Shown: positions 59,727-64,000 of the stretch, piece by piece
How positions within the stretch are numbered: the stretch's first letter is position 1
Layout of the letters: each line of letters begins with the position of its first letter
Source: Paenibacillus rhizosphaerae
GTDB taxonomy: Bacteria > Bacillota > Bacilli > Paenibacillales > Paenibacillaceae
DNA length: 64,000 nucleotides
NCBI RefSeq assembly: GCF_014192015.1
Contig: NZ_JACHXJ010000005.1
Location: 484,752 to 548,751, forward strand
Direction of reading: 5' to 3'
Notes under the pieces: generated by a model
Told to the model about the DNA's origin: nothing
Seen by the model: the letters and a program-made list of their open reading frames with translations, nothing else
Database searches by the model: none
Program-made: the position numbers and the translations under genes

Positions 59727-60254
59727 TTGAGAAAATGGTTAACGGTTCGGGCTGCTTATCTGTATACAATGACGGGCAGCGCTTTGTTAAGCGGTATCGT
59801 TCTCTTTTTGACATACCGTGTCTTTGCGTGGTCCTATGCGCATGTTTCGCCCGATTCATTTTTCGCCAGGCTGGCCCGTGGTTTGGTGAACTATATTGGT
59901 AGAATGCCGATTGCCGCTGCTGTCTTTTTCATCGTGTTTGCCGGTTTGTTCATGCTTCGCTCGCAAAAACTTGCGGATGATATGAAGCAGATCGTGAGAG
60001 CGGCGGAGGAGCTGGCAGAACGGGGATCCTTCAATGAACTGGAAGTTGCCTCCGGTGGTGAGTTGAAGGCATTGGCTTGCCACTTACAGGGCGTTCGTAG
60101 ATGGAGGACAACATCTTCCGCCGATCGAATATCCATACCGCCCATCCCAAATGAATCGACTCTGCTTCTGGATAACGAAGAGGTCATGGCAGTTATTTTG
60201 CGAATAAAATTGCTGCTTCGTACATTGGGGGCTGTAGATCCGGACAGTCAGTAG
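59727..60254 (+). CDS. Two-helix membrane protein with HAMP-like region, cut by an in-frame amber codon
   Basis: A 175-residue product: two membrane helices (about 12-32 and 60-77) and a HAMP-like segment (about 80-118; IVRAAEELAERGSFNEL). There is no histidine-kinase domain. TTG start follows GAGGAGG. The TAG at 60252 is in frame with 27 further sense codons (60255-60335) ending at a TGA that overlaps the PBP start as ATGA, so the gene was probably 203 codons long. It is either a nonsense-truncated gene or a short version still coupled to the PBP. Function unknown; a sensor of wall state is one guess. Confidence 0.65.
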   Translation: MRKWLTVRAAYLYTMTGSALLSGIVLFLTYRVFAWSYAHVSPDSFFARLARGLVNYIGRMPIAAAVFFIVFAGLFMLRSQKLADDMKQIVRAAEELAERGSFNELEVASGGELKALACHLQGVRRWRTTSSADRISIPPIPNESTLLLDNEEVMAVILRIKLLLRTLGAVDPDSQ

Positions 60255-60334
60255 TCGCCAGATTTCGATATGGAATCCGTGAAACGGGAAGCGCAAGGAT
60301 TGAAAAGGCTTCTGGAAAGCCTGATGACGGCGTC

Positions 60335-62200
60335 ATGAACAGCCTTCAGGGAGATGTTTGGCGTAAGGTGAAGAGGGGGCTCTACCTCTCGTTCGATGTC
60401 GCGGTCATCGGTGCGGTGATCGTACTGGCGGGTCTGTTTTACGTTCATGTGTACGGAGGCGTCGTGGTGGGACGTCATCCCGAGAAACGGGTATTGCCGG
60501 AGTCGAGCATCCTGGTGGCCTCGGACGGGACCAAGCTTCGAAAAATACCACTGCCGGAGTCGGGCTACAGGGTCAAGGCGCATCTGGAAGATATGCCTGA
60601 TTTGCTGGTGGACACTTTTCTGGCGGTGGAGGACCGGAGTTTTTATGGACATCATGGGCTGGATTACAAAGGGATTGCGCGTTCGGTATACAACAACTCC
60701 ATCCATATGCGGATTTCGGAAGGCGGCAGCACCATTACGCAGCAGTTGGCACGAAATCTCTATCTGAACCGGGATCAAACGCTGGTGCGCAAGCTGAACG
60801 AGGCTTCCATCGCTTTGTCGCTGGAGAAACGCTTGTCCAAGCATGACATTTTGGAATTGTATTTGAATGAGATTTACATGGGGGATGGGCAATTCGGCAT
60901 CCAATCTGCGGCGGAGCATTATTTCGGGGTGACGGACCTGAAAAAGCTCAATGTGGCGCAAATCGCCTCCTTGGCTGCCATTCCGAAAGGACCGTCAATT
61001 TACAATCCGTTATATAAGGGCGACCTGCCCGTACAACGGCGAAACATAGTGCTTGGCGTTATGAAGCGGCAAGGTCTGATTACCCGTGACGACATGATGA
61101 CTGCTATGAATTCGAAATATCAGCCGCCGGCGGAGGTTAATCCACCTAAGTTCGGTGCCTCTTATGTGGATGCTGCTCTCAGGGAAGCCGCGCAGCGAAC
61201 AGGCAAAACGTTGGAAGAGTTGAGGACAGGCGGGTATACCATCGTAACGGGAATGAATACAGCTGCACAGGCTGCGCTGGAAGATACCTTCGCCAACCCG
61301 GATTTCTTTCCGCCGGACGGCAAGGATCAGCAGGTTGAAGCGGCAATGGTGGTTATGGATCATCGGACGGGGGGGATCGTGGCGCTGACCGGAGGCAGGC
61401 ATCCTGCTGCAGGCAGCTTGAATCGGGCTTTGATCGATGCCAGACAGCCGGGTTCCGCCTTCAAGCCGATTATCGCTTACGGCCCGGCCCTTGAGAGCGG
61501 TGAATTTTCTCCGGACAGCATGCTTCAGGACCGCAAGATAGCTTACGGGAGCTACAGGCCTCAGAATTTGAGCGGAGCCTATCAGGGGCAAATGACCATG
61601 AAGCAAGCGTTGCAGCAGTCTGTAAATGCCCCGGCCGTATGGCTGCTGCGGCAGGTAGGGATGACAAAGGCGATACAGTTCGCAGCGAAGCTAGGCATTC
61701 CGCTTACCTCAGAGGATGCTAATCTGTCCATAGCGCTTGGCGGCGTTCATTCCGGCGTTTCTCCCTTGAAAATGGCGCAGGCGTACAGCGTATTTGCCAG
61801 CGGAGGTACTTATCGTGAGGCGCACCTCGTACGCCAGGTCACGGATTCAAAAGGTCGGGTGCTGTATGCCTATCGTCCGGATGAACGCCAGGTCATCTCG
61901 CATTCGACGGCGGAAAATATGACGCGCATGCTGCGCGGCGTCGTGAACGAAGGTACAGGCATGAAAGCGAGGATGAACCGTCCGGTTGCGGGCAAAACGG
62001 GCACCACGCAGCTTGGCCTGCCCGGCGTCAGCAGCAAGGGGAACCGCGATCTTTGGTTTGTCGGCTATACGCCGGAATGGACCGGAGCTGTATGGATGGG
62101 GTTTGACAGAACGGATGCGGATAATTACATGACCGCAGGCAGCGGGAAAGCCGCCGCCTTGTTTTCGGCGGTCATGAGGAGGAGCTTGAACGTTGATTAA
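60335..62200 (+). CDS. Class A penicillin-binding protein (glycosyltransferase-transpeptidase)
   Basis: A 621-residue bifunctional peptidoglycan synthase. It has a short cytoplasmic start, one membrane helix (about 22-42), GT51 with catalytic Glu99 (AVEDRSFYGHHG), GGSTITQQLARN and RKLNEASIALSLE. The transpeptidase has Ser374-x-x-Lys377 (PGSAFKP), SVN and KTGTT. The size and layout are like PbpF/PbpG or a short PBP1. The ATG overlaps the end of the interrupted upstream frame. 19 bp from the convergent oxidoreductase, with no clear terminator between. Confidence 0.92.
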   Translation: MNSLQGDVWRKVKRGLYLSFDVAVIGAVIVLAGLFYVHVYGGVVVGRHPEKRVLPESSILVASDGTKLRKIPLPESGYRVKAHLEDMPDLLVDTFLAVEDRSFYGHHGLDYKGIARSVYNNSIHMRISEGGSTITQQLARNLYLNRDQTLVRKLNEASIALSLEKRLSKHDILELYLNEIYMGDGQFGIQSAAEHYFGVTDLKKLNVAQIASLAAIPKGPSIYNPLYKGDLPVQRRNIVLGVMKRQGLITRDDMMTAMNSKYQPPAEVNPPKFGASYVDAALREAAQRTGKTLEELRTGGYTIVTGMNTAAQAALEDTFANPDFFPPDGKDQQVEAAMVVMDHRTGGIVALTGGRHPAAGSLNRALIDARQPGSAFKPIIAYGPALESGEFSPDSMLQDRKIAYGSYRPQNLSGAYQGQMTMKQALQQSVNAPAVWLLRQVGMTKAIQFAAKLGIPLTSEDANLSIALGGVHSGVSPLKMAQAYSVFASGGTYREAHLVRQVTDSKGRVLYAYRPDERQVISHSTAENMTRMLRGVVNEGTGMKARMNRPVAGKTGTTQLGLPGVSSKGNRDLWFVGYTPEWTGAVWMGFDRTDADNYMTAGSGKAAALFSAVMRRSLNVD

Positions 62201-62219
62201 GGGCCAGTGAGATAGCGAG

Positions 62220-63467
62220 CTATGTCTGTTTGGCGTCCGGAAGCCAGGCATTTTTATCGTAACCCCGCTCTTCCCAATAGCCGACATGGTCGTCTTGAAT
62301 CAGCTCAATCCGGTTTAACCATTTTACGGACTTATAAGTATACATTTGGGGAACGATCAGCCGTACCGGACCGCCGAGATCGCTTGGTATAGGCTTACCA
62401 TCGTGCAGCACGGCCACCATAATGTCGTCCATACGAGCCTGTTCCATCGTTAAAGAGTCCGTGTAGACCCCGTCGCCCGAATAAAACTTCACGGTTTGTG
62501 CCGCTGGCTGAACCCCGGCTTCATCCAATAATTTTTTAAGGGGAATGCCTTCCCAGGTGTTATGGTACACCGACCACCCGGTCACGCAGTGAAAATCGCT
62601 GACCTGAACCACACGCGGGAGCTTAACGAATTGTTCCCAGTTCCACTGCAGCCGTTTATTGACGAGCCCATCCACGGTAAAGGACCAGTTGGCATTATCG
62701 AATGAGGGAATGGGGGTTACCGTATAGATGCGAAAATTCCCTTTAGCCCCTCCACCGACTGGTGTGAGGGATTCCGGTGCAGGTGTGGGGGCCGGTATCA
62801 GGTGGTTGGCATTCCTTTCGAGCAGCTCCTCCATGTTTTGCTGTGACGAGCCGATACTGCTGCCCAGCCATTTGATAAAAGAAGGCCCGAACGCTACCGC
62901 CATACCTACACCGATCGCTGATCGTATGAAAGCTCTTCGCGTGTAGAGCGGCTCGTTTGCAGTATTGGGTGCTGCTGGCCGGTCAGCCCCAGACTTTACC
63001 GTCCGCCGGTGAGGCTCTTTGAGCCATTGGGTACGGGTAACGGAGTGATAGATGATATAAGGCAGACCCACCCACGTAAAGAGGTCATGAATCGTCAGAG
63101 CGGGGTTGGACCATGACGGGCCGAATGCTCTGAACTGCCATAATACCACTCCGGAAAGAAACCATCCCGCCAACAGGAACAGCACGATGATGACATTCCA
63201 CTTCTGCTTCGGACGGTCCTTAAGCAGTTTCCAGTGCTTGCCCGCCAAAAAGAGGTAGTAGACGACGGGAAGGAGCAGGGCCAAGCCGACACCAATATGC
63301 AGCCATTTTAACCAAACCCGGCCTCCGCCGAGCACCTCGCGCCAAAAACCAAGGGGAAGAATCACTCCGCTGAATGCCAGAAAAGCAACCATCCATGCGT
63401 TCCAGCGGTGAATGGCAGCCAGCTTCTTGCCGATTCCCTTGCGGATCTTGTTTAACCAATCGCTCAT
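62220..63467 (-). CDS. Fused membrane cytochrome-like / molybdopterin (sulfite oxidase family) oxidoreductase
   Basis: A 415-residue protein. The N-terminal half has four membrane helices with several His (HRWNAW, LHIGVG, HDLFTW, YHSVTRT), a cytochrome-b561-like arrangement. A twin-arginine-type segment RRAFIRSAIGVG (about 177-188) precedes a fifth helix, then comes a sulfite-oxidase/MsrP-type catalytic domain (about 230-400) with the molybdenum-ligand Cys294 in FHCVTGWS and GGPVRLIVP. MsrPQ normally uses two proteins; here the electron-delivering and catalytic parts are joined. AAGGAGG precedes the ATG. Substrate unknown. Confidence 0.85.
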   Translation of the reverse strand: MSDWLNKIRKGIGKKLAAIHRWNAWMVAFLAFSGVILPLGFWREVLGGGRVWLKWLHIGVGLALLLPVVYYLFLAGKHWKLLKDRPKQKWNVIIVLFLLAGWFLSGVVLWQFRAFGPSWSNPALTIHDLFTWVGLPYIIYHSVTRTQWLKEPHRRTVKSGADRPAAPNTANEPLYTRRAFIRSAIGVGMAVAFGPSFIKWLGSSIGSSQQNMEELLERNANHLIPAPTPAPESLTPVGGGAKGNFRIYTVTPIPSFDNANWSFTVDGLVNKRLQWNWEQFVKLPRVVQVSDFHCVTGWSVYHNTWEGIPLKKLLDEAGVQPAAQTVKFYSGDGVYTDSLTMEQARMDDIMVAVLHDGKPIPSDLGGPVRLIVPQMYTYKSVKWLNRIELIQDDHVGYWEERGYDKNAWLPDAKQT

Positions 63468-63702
63468 TTGTCAGCCTCCTTATTAAGAAAACACAAGTAA
63501 CGGTACTGCGAGTATGAACCTTCTCCTTATGATCCTTTTTGTGAGTAGTTTTAAGCACATGGGGAGAATCAATTACAGAAAAAGAACAGAATTCTAAGCT
63601 TGGCGATTCACTGTTAAATGCAAAATAGTTATGTCAGTGAAGAAGAGAATTGGCTAACAATAAGTAAGTAAATTTTACCACAACATAAATTTAAAAAAAC
63701 TG

Positions 63703-63732
63703 TTGCATAATAGGCGTTATCCGTGATATATT
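63703..63732 (+). promoter_or_regulatory. rrn promoter P1
   Basis: TTGCAT (63703-63708), 18-bp spacer, TATATT (63727-63732). It lies 60-90 bp before P2. Confidence 0.6.
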
Positions 63733-63791
63733 ATTTCTTGCCGCTAAACAAGGCGGTGATTCAAATATCCTCAATGCTTACTAAATAAGTA

Positions 63792-63820
63792 TTGACAAGA
63801 TATGAATAACATGATACAAT
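63792..63820 (+). promoter_or_regulatory. rrn promoter P2
   Basis: Consensus TTGACA (63792-63797), 17-bp spacer, TACAAT (63815-63820). Confidence 0.8.
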
Positions 63821-63948
63821 ATAATCCTGCGTCGGAATTGAAAATAATGTCGAATGCAGCGATCAAGTTCCTTGAAAACTGAACAAATGGATGATGTTTT
63901 TAACTGAGATTAAATCAATCTCGTCAGATTCAAAATGAGCTACAAACT

Positions 63949-64000
63949 TTCTTGGAGAGTTTGATCCTGGCTCAGGACGAACGCTGGCGGCGTGCCTAAT
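63949..64000 (+). rRNA. 16S ribosomal RNA, 5' end only
   Basis: GAGAGTTTGATCCTGGCTCA and the following CGAACGCTGGCGGCGTGCCT are the universal 16S start. The mature 5' end is placed at about 63949 by alignment to E. coli numbering; the gene runs off the window. Confidence 0.97.

Larger units (their letters stand above)
63468..63948 (+). promoter_or_regulatory. rRNA operon promoter and leader region
   Basis: About 480 bp without genes. Contains tandem promoters P1 (63703-63732) and P2 (63792-63820), the conserved pre-16S leader element TTCCTTGAAAACTGAACA (63870-63887), and a GAGATT/AATCTC hairpin (63906-63922) probably forming part of the processing stem. Confidence 0.8.

Overview
The window reads as chromosomal DNA of a Paenibacillus-type Firmicute (Paenibacillaceae). 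The evidence is the argCJBDFGH order, the B. subtilis-like yhbD-bactofilin block, ftsEX-ctpB-minJ next to uvrBA, pcrB-pcrA-ligA, copper-amine-oxidase 'stalk' proteins, strong AGGAGG ribosome sites, frequent TTG/GTG starts, and a 16S rRNA gene entered at the right edge. Most of the window is moderately GC-rich. Positions 39.4-46.25 kb are strikingly AT-rich. No tRNA, CRISPR array, prophage or insertion sequence was seen.

Layout. (1) 0-8.4 kb: the complete arginine pathway from N-acetylglutamyl phosphate to arginine, with a hairpin and a likely internal promoter before argH. (2) 8.5-12.4 kb: a YhbD-like regulator, two paralogous bactofilins and a DHA2 drug-efflux transporter. The regulator has a near-identical palindrome both in its promoter and inside its own gene. 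(3) 12.4-14.2 kb: a second DNA polymerase sliding clamp (DnaN paralog) behind a small ribbon-helix-helix protein with a palindrome in its leader, then a 51-residue orphan gene. (4) 14.2-21.8 kb: cell-envelope genes: a VanW/G5 protein, ftsE-ftsX with a LytM endopeptidase, a CtpB protease and a MinJ-like PDZ membrane protein. (5) 21.9-28.7 kb: motAB, divergent from uvrB-uvrA, which carries a degenerate SOS box. (6) 29.1-35.8 kb: a small membrane protein, an HtrA-like protease translationally coupled to a secreted stalk-domain protein, and a long U32 peptidase-family protein. (7) 35.9-53.0 kb: a glycan locus with galU, an O-antigen-ligase-like protein, a TagGH/Wzm-Wzt exporter, CDP-glycerol synthesis (tagD), three glycerophosphotransferases (one fused to a glycosyltransferase), rmlACBD, two GT2 glycosyltransferases and an initiating polyprenyl-phosphate sugar transferase. 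(8) 53.2-59.5 kb: a GDPD-like lipoprotein/secreted protein, then pcrB-pcrA-ligA behind a strong promoter and a 21-bp palindrome. (9) 59.6-62.2 kb: WalR-like direct repeats, a HAMP membrane protein interrupted by an in-frame amber codon, and a class A penicillin-binding protein. (10) 62.2-63.5 kb: a fused heme-b-type/molybdopterin oxidoreductase. (11) 63.5-64.0 kb: tandem rrn promoters and the first bases of 16S rRNA.

Taken together, regions 4 and 7-9 form an envelope-biogenesis neighbourhood. Region 7 could build a rhamnose- and glycerol-phosphate-containing polymer or S-layer glycan: lipid carrier priming, chain assembly, ABC export and transfer by the ligase-like protein. The candidates most worth following are the RHH/second-clamp pair, the TagF-GT4 fusion inside the AT-rich glycan block, the duplicated YhbD palindrome, the pcrB palindrome, and the amber-interrupted gene upstream of the PBP. 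All functions are read from sequence motifs; no database search was run.
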